DNA of 64,000 nt from Nymphaea colorata (GCF_008831285.2 NC_045151.1:6151682-6215681); one strand, 5' to 3'; counted from the first letter of the stretch, positions 1 to 11,085 are shown. Notes: generated by a model not told the origin, from the letters alone. Numbers and translations: made by a program.

Positions 1-160
1 GGCAAATCAAGAAGCATCATCAAATACGGGAGTCAACTCTGATATGGGTATAAATTTTCTTGCTTCTCCTCTTCAGTGCCCAAGCAATTTACACCATTTC
101 CTCACTATCAAGTTAAATGATGAAAATGATCTTATTTGGGAATCTCAATTCACTTAAATT

Positions 161-973
161 TTGATCTCATTTGGTCTTATGGTATATATTGATGGAAGCA
201 AACATGCTCTGTCAATGTTTAGAAGTGGAACAACTGAAATTAGTTCAGAATATATTGAATGGTTGAAAAATGATCAACTACTTTTGAGTTGGATTAAGTC
301 CTCTCTATCTGAAGCAATACATACCCAAATTATTGGTTTAAAAACCTCTCTAGAGGTTTGGAGCACTCTTAGGCAATCATATGCCACTCAATCTAGGGCT
401 CGAATAATGCAGTTAAAATCACAGTTTCAAGATTTGAAAAAGGGGTCTAGTTCTATGGATGTTTATATAAACAAAGCAAAATCTATTGCTCATCAATTAG
501 CCATTGCATCCAAACCTGTTGATGAAGATGATCTTGTTCTTCAAATTCTTAGAGGATTGCCAAGTGAATATCTTGCTTTTAAAGTCAGTATGGAAACTCG
601 AAAGGACCCTGTCTCTTTGAACGAACTTCATGGGCTTCTTCTCATACAAGAAGCCAACTTAAAAGAAGATGATTCTCAAACTTTTGAATCTATTATGCCA
701 GCTGCGAACATTGCTTCAAAACAAGTTTACAACAAGCAAACCAACTACAGAGGTCATGGTAGAAACAACTATCAATCTAGAGGAGGAGTCCGGAAAAGTG
801 ATCAATACAAAGGTGATCGTCTTGTGTGCCAAATATGTGGAAAAGTTGGTCATATTGCAAAGTTTTGTTGGTCATATACTAACTTGCTTAAAGAAAAAGA
901 GACAACGCCTCCTCAAGCATATCATGCAGTTTCTTCTAGCACTCTGAATCAAGACATTGGAGATGACAATTAG
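161..973 (+). pseudogene. copia Gag (UBN2-type) with CCHC zinc knuckle
   Basis: Open stretch of 270 codons. The first two thirds match the retrotransposon Gag (UBN2) fold, with the usual LEVWSTL and LKSQFQDLKKG-like segments. A CCHC zinc knuckle follows at C223, C226, H231 and C236 (CQICGKVGHIAKFC), which would bind element RNA in the virus-like particle. The true Gag start lies upstream: the same frame is open from base 2 and is interrupted only by a TAA at 155-157, where relatives carry Gln. The ATG at 161 is therefore not a natural start. The ORF ends at a TAG (971) in place of the Trp just before the protease motif. Confidence 0.88.
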
Positions 974-1470
974 TATCCTGACTCCGGTGCGACTCATCAC
1001 ATCACCAATGATATCAATAACTTGTCCATTCATGCCAAATACAAAGGTGGAGATGTAGTAAAAATCGGAGATGGATCAGGTTTGAGAATTTTTCATATTG
1101 GTTCTTCAAAGACATCTCAAAATTTAGTTTTAAATGATCTCCTTCATGTGCCCAAAATATCAAGAAACTTGTTATCTGTACAACATTTTTCTAAGGATAA
1201 TGGAGTTTATTTTGAGTTTCATCCTAATATGTGCTATGTTAAACAACAGGGAACGGGAAAAATTTTTCATCAAGGAACGAGCAGTGATGATATAAGATAG
1301 ACCTTAGTAGCAGAAAAAAGAAAACACAACTTGGAGAAAGACATACTATTGGGCAGTGACACAAAAGACTTGGTCACCCTTCATTTTCCATTGTTAAGAA
1401 GGTTTTGAACAAGTGTGATTTGTCTTATTATGATGATTGTTTAAATTATTTGTGTGAAGCTTGTTAAAAA
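974..1470 (+). pseudogene. copia aspartic protease and GAG-pre-integrase region
   Basis: Directly after the Gag stop the frame reads YPDSGATHHIT, the retroelement aspartic-protease active site (DSGA). A conserved stretch with GDGSGLRI and LLHVPKISRNLLSVQ follows up to 1300. From about 1300 to 1470 the pre-integrase zinc region is recognisable (the CEAC segment before KAKSHKLP) but is broken by several stops. One of these, TAA at 1465, replaces the Gln usually found in the CxxCQ motif. Confidence 0.82.
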
Positions 1471-2500
1471 GCTAAGAGTCATAAACTTCCATTTAATGCT
1501 ATTTCAAGTAAGGTGAAACGCCCGCTTGAACTCATTTATTCTGATGCATGGGGTCCAGCCCCAGTGGATAGTGTGAATGGTTTTAAGTACTATGTGATTT
1601 TTGTAGATGCCTTTTCAAGATATACTTGGATTTATTTGATGAAAAAAAAATCAGACGTCAGTCATGTTTTTAAAGCTTTCAAGGAACTTTCTGAAAATCT
1701 TACTGGGCACAAGATAAAATATATTCACTCAGATTGAGGAGGAGAATTTCAAGGGCTTCAATCATATCTTGTTGATAATGGGATTGGACATAGAATATCA
1801 TGTCCTCATACCCCTGAATAAAATGGAGCAGCTGAAAGGAGACATAAACATATTGTTGAAACAAGTTTATCTCTAATGGCAGAAGGTAATATTTCCAAGA
1901 ACTTTTGGTCCTATGCTTTTTGTATTGCTGTATATTTGATTAACCGAATGCCAACCAAGATTCTTGATTTTGCTTCTCCTTTGGAAAAATTGTTCAAAGA
2001 GAAACCTGACTATGGCTTCCTCAAAATCTTTGGATGTGAATGCTTTCCTTGTTTAAGAGCTTATCAGAAAAATAAATTAGATTACCGTTCTGAAAGATGT
2101 GTTTTCTTGGGTTATGCTCCTCAACATAAAGGATATTATTGTTTGGGTGTACGAACCCGTAAAATCTATATTTCGAGACATGTCCAATTTAATGAGAAAA
2201 AATTTCCTTTTATTAATACTCAAGAAACTAGAACTCAAGATCTAGAAACTCAAAACCAAGCTATAATTTTAACCTCCCCACATGAATATCAGTTCTCAAA
2301 CCTTACAATACCATCATCTAGTACCTCCACAACTTCAGAGGAACCCTTACTTCAGTCTGAAACAAATAGTGAATCTCAACCTGAAACTCTTGGAAATGAG
2401 GAGCCTACCCAATCCAATGAAAATGAACCAAATCAAGAACGAGTCCATCCTATGACTACTAGATCCCAAGTAAGAATCTTCAAACCTAATTCTAAATACA
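1471..2500 (+). pseudogene. copia integrase
   Basis: The catalytic core is visible as LIYSDAWGP (first Asp), IHSD-stop-GGEF (second Asp) and HTPE-stop-NGAAERRHKH (Glu region). Plant copia elements have Trp in the SDWGGEF motif, so the TGA at 1735 is a G-to-A change. The TAA at 1819 replaces Gln. After 1876 the frame is open through the C-terminal integrase segment (FWSYAFCIAVYLINRMP, IFGCECFP, CVFLGYAPQHKGY). It then enters a low-conservation hinge rich in Ser, Thr and Glu. Confidence 0.87.
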
Positions 2501-2559
2501 ATGAGTTCCATACATATTTTTCTAGCAAACACTCTCTTTCAAGAGCTCTTGTCTCCACT

Positions 2560-3480
2560 CTTCTTGAAGACAAAGAACCCTCAAGTTTCAATGAAGCATA
2601 TGAAGATGAAAATTGGAGGAAGGCCATGCAAGAAGAATATGATTCTCTTATTTGAAACAATACTTGGAAACTTGTTCCAAAGAAAGAAGCCAAACACATT
2701 GTAGGATGTAAATGAGTGTTCAAAATCAAGCGAAAGACAGATGGATCATTGGAAAGATACAAGGCTAGACTCGTCGCCAAGGGATATAGTCAAAAAGAAG
2801 GAATTGACTATACTGAAACCTTCAGCCCTGTTGTGAAGCCTACTACAATTCGGACAGTATTGACTATTTCTATTAGTCACAAATGAAAAATACATCAGCT
2901 GGATATTCAAAATGCATTCCTATATGGATCTATTTCAGAAGAAGTTTATATGGCTCAACCACCCGGATTTCAAAATCATTCTTTCCCAAATCATGTATGC
3001 AAGCTTGAACGTGCTTTATATGGTTTAAAATAGGCTCCTAGGGCATGGTTTGCTCATCTTAGTCTATTCCTCCAAAATCTTGGTTTTAAAGGGGCTCAAA
3101 CAGATTCATCTCTTTTTATTTTGAGAAAAAGAGAAACACTTCTATATGTTTTGGTATACGTGGATGACATGATCATAACAGGAAGCTCACCAGAATATAT
3201 TCATAAAATTATTTGTCAATTCAAAAGTGAGTTTGCCATTAAAGATCTGGGTGAGCTTCATTTCTTTTTGGGTATAGAAGCAAAAAGAATTGACAATAAG
3301 CTAAAATTGTCTCAAAGGAAGTACATATTCGAGCTTCTCAAAAGAACAAATATGCTTGGAGCTAAGGGAGTTTCAACTCCCATGGCATGCTCCTCTGCTT
3401 TATCTGCTCAAACTGGATCAAATTTTTATGATCCAACTCTCTATCGCAGCATTGTTGGTCTCTTCAATACTCTACTGTGA
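2560..3480 (+). pseudogene. copia reverse transcriptase
   Basis: RVT_2-type reverse transcriptase. In order the sequence shows [39 protein letters not shown], the fingers-palm segment YGLK-stop-APRAW, and the catalytic YVDDMII at about 3156-3176. Premature stops at 2653, 2713, 2884 and 3031 sit where Arg or Trp, Trp, Trp and Gln are expected. A single-base deletion just after 3459 shifts the frame in the SIVGALQYST segment, and the downstream domain continues in the frame of 3477. Confidence 0.92.
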
Positions 3481-4105
3481 CTCGTTCAGACATCTCTTAT
3501 GCTGTCAATAAAGTTTGTCAATATATGCATCATCCTACTGATGCCCATTGGGATGCCCTAAGATATTTGAAGCAGACTATTGATTATGGCCTTGTTATTA
3601 GACCTAGTTTAGTTTTAAATATTAATGCTTACAGTGATGCAGATTGGGCAGGATGTCTTGATGATAGACGCTCTACATGTGGATATGCAGTGTTTATTGG
3701 ATCCAATCTAGTTTCATGGAGTGCTAAAAAGCAGTCAGTTGTCTCTCGTTCTAGCACTGAGGCTGAGTATCGATCTATTGCCAATACTACTACTGAAATC
3801 ATGTGGTTACAATTTTTATTAAAAGAACTTTGTGTTGATCAATCACAACCTCCCATATTATGGTGCGACAACATCGGCGCAGCCTATCTTGCAGCTCATC
3901 CTGTGTATCATAGTCATAGCAAACACATAGAGATTGACCTTCATTTTGTTCGAGAAAAATTGGCTAAAGGAGATTTGAAAATTCAGTACATCTCTTCCAA
4001 AGATCAGGTTGCTGATATTTTAACTAAGCCACTTAGTAAGCAGCACCATTATCAAATAATTAACAAGCTCAATCTCATTGTTGGAGCATTGAGCTTGCGG
4101 GGGGA
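3477..4105 (+). pseudogene. copia RNase H
   Basis: Open frame with the copia RNase H signatures: [42 protein letters not shown] and [15 protein letters not shown], with the catalytic acidic residues in place. It would degrade the RNA of the RNA:DNA hybrid. The reading frame runs on through the polypurine tract into the LTR and stops at 4350, reading the LTR tandem repeat as DEKSCLL units. That tail is LTR DNA, not a protein domain. Confidence 0.9.
4095..4105 (+). other. polypurine tract of the copia element
   Basis: The G-run ending in GGGGGGA lies directly before TGTTAAC, the LTR start. This is the plus-strand priming site and fixes the left edge of the 3' LTR at 4106. Confidence 0.85.
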
Positions 4106-4147
4106 TGTTAACAAAAACACCAAGAAGGCTCTCAATGTGTATTACTT

Positions 4148-4315
4148 GGGAGATGAAAAGTCATATCTCTTGAGAGATGAAAAGTCATGTCTGTTGGAAG
4201 ATGAAAAGTCATGTCTCTTAGGAGATGAAAAGACATGTCTCTTGAGAGATGAAAAGTCATGTCTTTTGAGGGATGAAAAGTCATGTATGTTAAAAGATGA
4301 AAAGTCATGTCTCTT
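4148..4315 (+). repeat. 7 x 24-bp tandem repeat in the LTR U3
   Basis: Seven consecutive units of exactly 24 bp share the core GATGAAAAGTCATGT, with scattered substitutions and no indels. The array ends 30 bp upstream of the LTR TATA box, the place where U3 enhancer repeats occur in other LTR elements. An enhancer role is inferred from position only. Confidence 0.95.
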
Positions 4316-4345
4316 GGGAACTAGAGACCCCTTATGTAACTCCTC

Positions 4346-4353
4346 TATATAAA
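4346..4353 (+). promoter_or_regulatory. TATA box of the copia LTR
   Basis: TATATAAA about 240 bp into the LTR and just downstream of the tandem repeats; transcription would begin roughly 30 bp further on. Confidence 0.65.
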
Positions 4354-4889
4354 TGAGCCTCTCCACCAAAGGAAGGCAAGCAAGAAATGATAGAGTAGTG
4401 GACGTAGGCCTATTGGCTGAACCACTTTAAAAATTTATGTCCCTTTAATTATTTCTTCATTTTGATTTCTTACAGTTGTTTGAGTAAAATATCTCAGTGG
4501 GAGATCGCTCGTACAGACAACGCCAAATGAAAAACTGAAGGGCGGCGGAAAACAGTGGCATTGCCCTGTTTCTTCTGTTTCTTGACTGATGATGCTTAAA
4601 AAATCAAGCGCTCCCTCCTCGAAGCTCCAAAAAAATTTCCAAATTGGAGAGATCTAAAAACGTTCAAGAATCATTTGAACTCCTGCTCGACAGCAATAGT
4701 GATTGGATTTGACAACGACAACAAAAATCATTGTCGTGAAAACACACTTCTTTGTTCGTCCTCTGTTTCAGCAATAGTTCTCTATTATTTTTCAGCAACA
4801 GAAAATAATCCTTTACTTCCCTCAGCTCCAAACCTTCAGAAACAGCTGGGGAATATCTTCGGTTGTGGTCACTGTCTGATCTTCATGGC

Positions 4890-5310
4890 TATTAACCTAT
4901 TGCTCTGATACCATAAAGAAGAAAAAGGGAACAAGGAGGAAGAAAATCCAGAATTACGTGGTTCGGTTTTTGTAAACCTACATCCACGGCCAGAAAGAAA
5001 ACTCTTGCTTCTTTTTCTTGTTTGGTTCCATGTTCATCATTACATTATATAAAGCAGAATGAAAACAGTAGAAATCATCATGAGAGATTTCTGGACATAT
5101 TGGTTATATCAGTTCCTCTCCTTTCTCTAACGTTTCAGTTTAAGAAACGTGAGCAAGATCTGGGTCATTATGACCTTTCTTCTTTTCTTCTCTTCTTAAC
5201 GTTTCATTTTGAGAAATGTGAGCAGGATCATTATCGTTTCCTCCTAGCGTTGCAGGTTGAGAAGTGTGGGCCAGATCAGGAGCATTATGGCTGACATGGG
5301 ATTTGCAGTT
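4890..5310 (-). repeat. probable LTR fragment of a minus-strand copia element with PBS
   Basis: At about 4896-4910 the minus strand reads TATGGTATCAGAGCAA, the primer-binding site typical of plant Ty1/copia elements. To its right (upstream on the minus strand) is LTR-like sequence with the motif AATTACGTGGTTCGG and a TATATAA at about 5050. No matching gag was recognised at 4476-4890, so this looks like a solo or truncated LTR with its leader. The right edge is not defined. Confidence 0.5.
5128..5289. repeat. three imperfect ~45-bp repeats inside the LTR-like region
   Basis: Units beginning at 5128, 5197 and 5245 share the pattern of a TAACGTTTCA-like start, a GAGAA(A/G)YGTGAGC-like middle and GATCATTATG near the end. 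Spacing is unequal (69 and 48 bp) because T-rich sequence lies between the first two. Confidence 0.6.
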
Positions 5311-5571
5311 TTCATTTGTTGAGGCCATAATTGAATGATGTTGCTGAGGGAGGTCTTTTCATTTGCTGTTTTCATTAAATTGAGACGTTGTCATCGACTT
5401 GAGCGTTGCAGCATAAAAACTTCCATTTTTGTCTTTGCAGCTGTCGGTACCATAGTTGGACATTGTAGTGGTTACATCATTTGAACGAAGACTTCCTTTT
5501 TGGCTGGATTTCTCATGATTGTCGTGGGCCACTTTAGGAAGATTAGAAAAATTTTCTTTAATATCTTCGTC

Positions 5572-5706
5572 CAATGACAGTGATACCTCTAACAGCACTA
5601 CTATAGAGACAAGTAGTGAAGAGAATGAGAAAAGAAGAACAAAGAATCTTCATCCAATGACGGTAATAAGAACACTACCATAGAGACAAGTAGTGAAGAG
5701 AATGAG
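5572..5706. repeat. local direct duplication, 82-bp spacing
   Basis: A segment beginning CCAATGACRGTRATA and ending GAGACAAGTAGTGAAGAGAATGAG occurs at about 5572-5630 and again at about 5654-5706. The copies differ by small changes. In one frame they read as acidic, Ser-rich peptide, but there are stops and no gene is recognised. Confidence 0.75.
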
Positions 5707-5709
5707 GAA

Positions 5710-7330
5710 ACTCCCAAGGAAAAGAAGAAATGGGGAGAGTCCCTAAAATCAAACTTTAAGAAGTCCAAAAAGAGCTAAATGCCATTCAACTCAAAGGCAA
5801 AAATAAAAGAAACTTCACTTGCCAAGGAAATGTTTTCTACTTATCCTTCTTCTAAGCAAACCAATGTCTTACTTAAAATGCTTAGTAGAGTTAGCTTATC
5901 TGAGACATGAATGTCAATTTTTATTTTTGTTTATATAAATTTTTAGCCATTAACTCTGAAATACAATGAGCAAAGCATTCACAACGCCTACAAAGCACTC
6001 GTAACTTTGAATGAATTAGTGAAAATGCCCTTGCTTTGAATTGTGTGGTAAATATGGCAAAGAAGAGAAAGGCAAAGAGTGAACTAGGCAAGGCCAAACT
6101 GAGTAACTTAGAGGGGTGAGGAGTGAGCAATTGAGAAGTGTTGTAGATGAACGAATTCAAGAAATATGTGACTAAGTGAACATTCAAGAGTCTCAGTCAT
6201 ATAAAAAAATATTTGTGATTCTAATTTTTCAAGAATAATTTTCTACATGGTACCATAGTCTATTGGATGGGCAGCACACTCTCAAGTATGGGATAGTCTA
6301 TGGCATGTTCATGAACGGTGTAAATTGGAAAAATAGAAAGCAAGTACTCTTGGTGCTTGTTATGATAATCCAGACCACTTAAAAATAAAATGGTCCTCTC
6401 ACAAGTGTGTGCCCAACACTCTCGATGTTTCCTCAGGAACTCTCATAATGCATATTAAACATTTTTACCGTAAAATATTTAATATGGTGATCCTATTTTA
6501 TTACTTATATGTCTAGAAAATTGCGGTGATAAAATATTTAAAGTCATTTAAAAAGATAAACAAAAATGTGCAAAAATAAATACAATACAAAAATCAATGT
6601 ACCTATAAAGTTTTTATTTTTAAATGGGCATGTAGCACTCTTGAATAAGGTCATGTAATTGAATAAAAATATTTTTGCTTGGATAATAGGTTCTAAAGTT
6701 TATAAGCATTAATGTAAATCAACTTATGTTTTCTTTTCTCATTTCCCCTCTCCTTTACGTGGTCTAAACAAACATGATTTTTAACAATTTCTTTCATTTC
6801 TCTATGTTTCTTTTTTGTCCAAAAAAGCTTTTCTAATAATCCATTTCCATTCCACTCTTTTCCCTTCCCAATCTTTTTCCTTTCCATCCAATCAGTTTCT
6901 TTCCTTTTCCTCCATCCAAACAAGGCGTAAGAGGCAGGTCTTTATATCCTTCAAACCTAGGACTTGACATCTTTCAGAATTGGTTTAATGTTTTGGCCCA
7001 TGAAAATGTTGGTCAATTGAGAGCTAGTTTGAGGGGGGTTTGATGGGTTCCAAACTCAAGCTCGCTCCTTATGGCTGACATTCTACACACTTGGCTTTTG
7101 TTGAACAAAAATTATGTAGGCCTATTTTTTATGCAAGATTTAATTTCCTTCAACACCATTTCTAGTGGTTGAACCATCTATTATGTGCATGAATGGCACA
7201 CTAATCAGCTAATAAGAGACTCTTAACTTGAATTAAACTCTATTTAGTCCAACTTGTTATAGAATTTGGCTAAGATTGGTTATAACTTTTTTTTCTATTT
7301 TCACCCAAACTTGATAGTTATCTTAATCCA
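5710..7330. other. intergenic, AT-rich, with a MITE-like fragment
   Basis: No gene recognised. At about 6835-6925 there is pyrimidine-rich sequence ending in CCATCCAAACAAGGCG followed by TAA. This resembles one half of the Tourist-like MITE at 14187-14626 (same TTGTTTGGATGG-type end and an AAAAGCTT inner motif). The opposite end was not found, so it is at most a fragment. Confidence 0.5.
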
Positions 7331-7817
7331 GTTCTATGCAACTGTTCAGTCACATAGTTTTGAGGAGAAGGTCATTTAAATGCATTGGAATGTCGTGGAA
7401 GGAATGCTATCAGTTTAGGCAAAGCCGACGCAAACATCAGATAGGGAATAATCGGGACATGCAGGACAGAGAACAATGGGTAAGAAAGGCCAAGGTGCTC
7501 CAACATGTTCCGTGGTTTAGCACCTCAAGGAATGTCTCATTCTCTCTCCCACAGCCTCTCCCTTGCGTGCCTCTCCTTGTCCTCACGAAATATCCTCACT
7601 CTGCTTCCCTCTTGCTTTGACGGTGGATTTCTTTGGCAATGGTTTGTCTGGTGGCACACTCTCTGATGCTTGTCCTATCCCACAAGTGTGGCCGACATCT
7701 CTTTCTCTCTCTCTCTCATTCTCTAATGAATCTTTCGATCTGTAGCCCAAATCAGGCATAACGGCTCATCTGCTCTCCCACACTCTATCCTACTTTCTCG
7801 ATCTATAACCCTACTTT
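7331..7817. other. intergenic, no gene recognised
   Basis: Two short open frames (7336-7620 and 7563-7745) match nothing I recognise. The stretch 7733-7784 resembles 11983-12040, the right flank of the neighbouring copia element (shared words AATCAGGCA and CTCATCTGCTCT). Confidence 0.5.
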
Positions 7818-7904
7818 GTCGGGTGCCCTTCCTCTTTTCTTTGCCCGCTCACTCAAGTAAGCGGGTGGGTTGGGTCCTCACTTGAGGCTAGACCTAACCC
7901 AACA
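7818..7904 (-). repeat. 3' LTR stub
   Basis: Aligns base for base with 11876-11962: a shared GGTGCCCTTCCTCTTTTCT block, the GCTCA.TCAAGT.AGCGGG block and the ACCCAACA edge. Similarity stops at about 7818, so the remaining ~770 bp of this LTR are deleted. Confidence 0.85.
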
Positions 7905-7948
7905 AACTCTCCCTCCAGAGAGGGATCATACCTCCAAAATGAACAAAC

Positions 7949-8600
7949 TTAATGCACTATCTTAAAGACAGTCACCCCAACTAGGTCTCTATACTTGTTG
8001 TGCTTCTCTTCAAGTAGAGACTTCATCATCATATCTGCATGATTCTTCTCTGTATGTATCTTCTCTATCTGCATTAGTTTTTGCTCAAGCATATCATGAA
8101 TCCAATGATATCTAACATCAATGTGCTTTGTCCTTGAGTGAAAAGCTGAATTCTTCGCCAAATGTATAGCACTTTGGCTATCACAATGCAACACATAGGT
8201 CTTTTGGGTAAGATCTACATCATGAAGAAAACTCTTCATCCATAATAACTCTTTACAAGATTCAGTTGCTGCAATATATTACGCCTTTGTAATGGAAAGA
8301 GCAACACACCTTTGCAACCTAGACTGCCTTGATACAACTCTCCTTGTAAAAGTAAACACATAACCAGTCACCTATCATGTCTGATTAAGAAATCCTTGTA
8401 TCTTTGGGATAGATTCACTACAACATAAACAATAATTAGAAGTATTTTTAAGATACCTTGGGATACACTTCACTGCTTCTCAATGCTCCTTGCTTAGATT
8501 TGACAAAAACCTACTTACTACACTAACTGCATAAGCTAAGTCTGGGCGTGTGGAAACCATAGCATACATGAGAGAAAATTTCATCAAAATCAATATATCT
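7949..8600 (-). pseudogene. copia RNase H and RT-RNase H connection
   Basis: The minus strand reads STRPDLAYAVSVVSRFLS (about 8560-8510), LSITKA-stop-YIAATESCKELLW (about 8300-8240), LHCDSQSAIHLAKN and HSRTKHIDVRYHWI, all typical of copia RNase H. The 97-codon open piece at 8239-7949 ends just before the polypurine tract. Confidence 0.87.
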
Positions 8601-9060
8601 TTCTTGCTTAAAACCTTTCACCACTAACCGGGATTTGTATATCAACTTGCCTTAGCCTTCACTTTTAAGCATGTAGATCTACTTGTTTCACAATACTTTT
8701 TTACATTTTGGTGGTCTACTAAATCAAAAGTGTGACTCTTATATAGAGAATTCATCTCTTTCTATATAGCTTGAACTCATTCATCTTTATGCACATCATC
8801 TAGTACTTCTGCATAGGATGTTGGCTCTTTACTATCTATAAACATAATATATTCATTAGCAGAATATCTAGTAGATAGAATACATGTTCTTTTACATCTC
8901 TCAAATTGCTCTTTAATTGGTTCTGAATGAGGAGGAAGCCTCCCCTCCAATTCATGCTCATAATCAGTTTGAGTCTCCATAAAACCGTTATTTATATACT
9001 GCTCCTCTACCTCTGTTTCCTTTGACCATACTTAAATGAAAGTTCTTCAGGTTCTGCACA
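8600..9060 (-). pseudogene. integrase-RT hinge and remnant of RT N-terminus
   Basis: The piece at 8980-8777 contains LSTRYSANEYIMF and EPTSYAEVLDDVHKDE, the conserved hinge just before reverse transcriptase. Below it, at about 8650-8590, the frame reads VVKGFKQERYIDFDEIFS, the start of the RT domain. The sequence then jumps directly to STRPDLAYAV. The palm with the catalytic YVDD is therefore missing. Confidence 0.8.
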
Positions 9061-9800
9061 GGTTGGCTCATGAACACCACTAGTATTCACACCTAACTAT
9101 TTGCCTCTCATGACATCTTCAATCGTCTGATCCTCTCTAAAGGCAACATCACGACTCCTATAGATTTTATCATTCTTTGGATTTCATAACCAGTAACCAA
9201 ATTCATCATCTGCATAACCAAGAAATATTAGAGGAATGACTTTATCATCTAGTTTGGTTCGGTGTTCTTTAGGTATATGCATGAAAGCTTTGCCACCGAA
9301 GACTCTGAGGTGGTCATACTTTACCTTTTTATCAGACCAAACTCTTTGTGAAATATCTCCATCTAGAAGCACTGAAAGAGATCTATTTATCAAATAAACT
9401 GTAGTATGCATTGACTCTCCCAAAAAGTACTTAGGCAACTTCAAGTTAGATAGCAAACTTCTGATTCTCTCAACTATTGTTTCTGCAACTCCATTTTGTT
9501 GTGGAATGTAGGGTATTATCTTTTCATGTTTAACACTATGTTTAAGATAATATTCTCATAGAGAAGAAGCTATGTACTCACTACCATTATCTATACGCAG
9601 TCTCTTCATCTTCTTACTTGTCTCACGCTCAACCGCTACATGAAAAGTCATGAAGATATTACTTCATTCGCTTTTATTTTTCATTATAAAGACTAATATC
9701 TTCCTAGATGCATCATCAATAAATGTAACAAAACAGGATGCTCCACCTTTAGATGTCACATTTATAGGTCCTCACACATCTGATAAACTAAATCTAATAC
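9060..9800 (-). pseudogene. copia integrase
   Basis: Contains YIPQQNGVAETIVERIRSL (about 9520-9460), then LKLPKYFLGESMHTTVYLINR and VFGGKAFMHIPKEHRTKLDDK in the open stretch 9456-9184. The stretch ends in FLGYADDEFGYWL. The upstream catalytic core (9800-9530) is present but carries stops. Confidence 0.85.
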
Positions 9801-10443
9801 ATCTTTAGTTTTTGAAGAGCGTTTTTTTTAAGAGAAATTCTATGCAACTTACAAACAAGCAATTTTTACAAGGAGATAACTGTGCACTATCTATCTTTGG
9901 TAAGAAATTATTCTTAGTAAACAAATCAATTTTTTTTTTACTCATGTGTACTCACTTAGTTTTCCTACAGAAATTAGATTCATTATCAGATCTAGAACAT
10001 GTCTCATATCTGTCAAAGTCAATTTGCATTCTATGCTCGTCTCAATGAAAACATCTCCTACCCTAACAATCTTTGAAGTGTCAGTCGTTGCCCATATGAA
10101 CTACTCCAAGATCACTTGATTTTTAGGATGAGAACAAATCTCTATATGGTGTGACATGATAAGATGCTCCAATATCCATATCCATGTAGAGTCACAATTC
10201 TCAACTATAAAACAATCAATTTTCTTGGATAAAAGTAATATTATCTCATCAACTGAAGCAACTGCAGTGTTTCTTTTGATTTCACACTCTCGTCACTCTT
10301 TTTTTTTGTTCTTTTTCTTTTTTTTCATTTCTTGCAATCAATCTTTTTGTGACCTGGAATACAACAACGAAAGCATTTACCTGTCATCTTGGCCTTGATT
10401 TGAACCTAGATTTTAATTTGTCATGTCATTTATTACGACTCTT

Positions 10444-11060
10444 CTATCTGCCTTTGTCTCCCATTACTAGCACTTGTGAGCTAGTAGTATTAAGAAACTT
10501 TCTCATTGTCACTTCATTTAAAATATTGCTGGTTTCATGTTTCATTGTTAGCACATTATTTGGAGCAGAGTTGCTCAAAGAAACAACTAGAGTCTCTGAA
10601 TTATTTGAAAGAGAACTGAACAATAAAAGTGCTTGTAACTCATCATCTAACATCATTTTCATGGCTAACAATTGATTAATTGTGCTTTGTACTTTATTCA
10701 AATGCTGTGATACATGAGTGCCTTCTCTAAGTTTGATATTTACCAATTGCTTGATCATGAAAGCCTTATTTCTAGTTGTTTTCCTCTCATAAAGATCATA
10801 CAACCTCCGCCATAATGACTTTGTGCTCGTCTCTGCTGATACCAAATGAAAGACACTCTCATCTAACCATTGTCTAATGGTGCCAATGGTTTTCTTGTCT
10901 AATAGCTTTTATTTATCATCTGCCATATTCGTTGGTCTTTTTTTCTCAATGGGTGCATAGAAATCTTTACAATAGAACAAATTCTCTATTTTTTTTTAAA
11001 ATATAGTCCAACTGTTTTCATTTAGAGAGATCATCCTAGTGGGGAGTCGAATCTATCTTT
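10444..11060 (-). pseudogene. copia Gag (UBN2)
   Basis: The open frame 10845-10444 reads TSTKSLWRRLYDLYERKT, FMIKQLVNIKLREGTHVSQHLN and LLFSSLSNNSETLV, typical of retrotransposon Gag. The N-terminal part continues to about 11030 with one stop. Gag lies directly inside the primer-binding site. Between 9800 and 10440 the zinc-knuckle and protease region is too degraded to delimit. Confidence 0.85.
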
Positions 11061-11085
11061 CAATAAGAATGAACACTACAAACCT

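Larger units (their letters stand above)
1..4474 (+). mobile_element. Ty1/copia LTR retrotransposon, 5'-truncated by the window start, inactive
   Basis: The order gag, protease, integrase, reverse transcriptase, RNase H, polypurine tract, 3' LTR is that of Ty1/copia. Gag is already in frame at base 2, so the 5' LTR and primer-binding site lie left of the window. The polyprotein is broken by at least nine in-frame stops (155, 971, 1465, 1735, 1819, 2653, 2713, 2884, 3031) and by a one-base deletion near 3460, so it cannot make functional pol. Despite this the domains are well conserved, which suggests fairly recent inactivation. The end of the LTR at 4474 (TTACA) is my estimate, because there is no second LTR to align. 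Confidence 0.93.
4106..4474 (+). repeat. 3' LTR of the copia element
   Basis: Starts with TGTTAAC immediately after the polypurine tract. It contains a seven-fold 24-bp tandem repeat (4148-4315), a TATA box TATATAAA at 4346-4353 and a T-rich stretch before a possible TTACA end at 4474. The right edge is uncertain by tens of bases. Confidence 0.75.

Noticed and set aside
4106-4369. Peptide with eight-residue DEKSCLL repeats, and its antisense RHDFSSLK repeats
   Set aside because: The repeat is LTR DNA after the polypurine tract; the reading frame merely runs on from RNase H.
5359-5760. Acidic, Ser/Lys-rich open pieces on both strands as a gag or viral coat gene
   Set aside because: No conserved motif, frames shift at the local duplication, and no neighbouring pol domain belongs to it.
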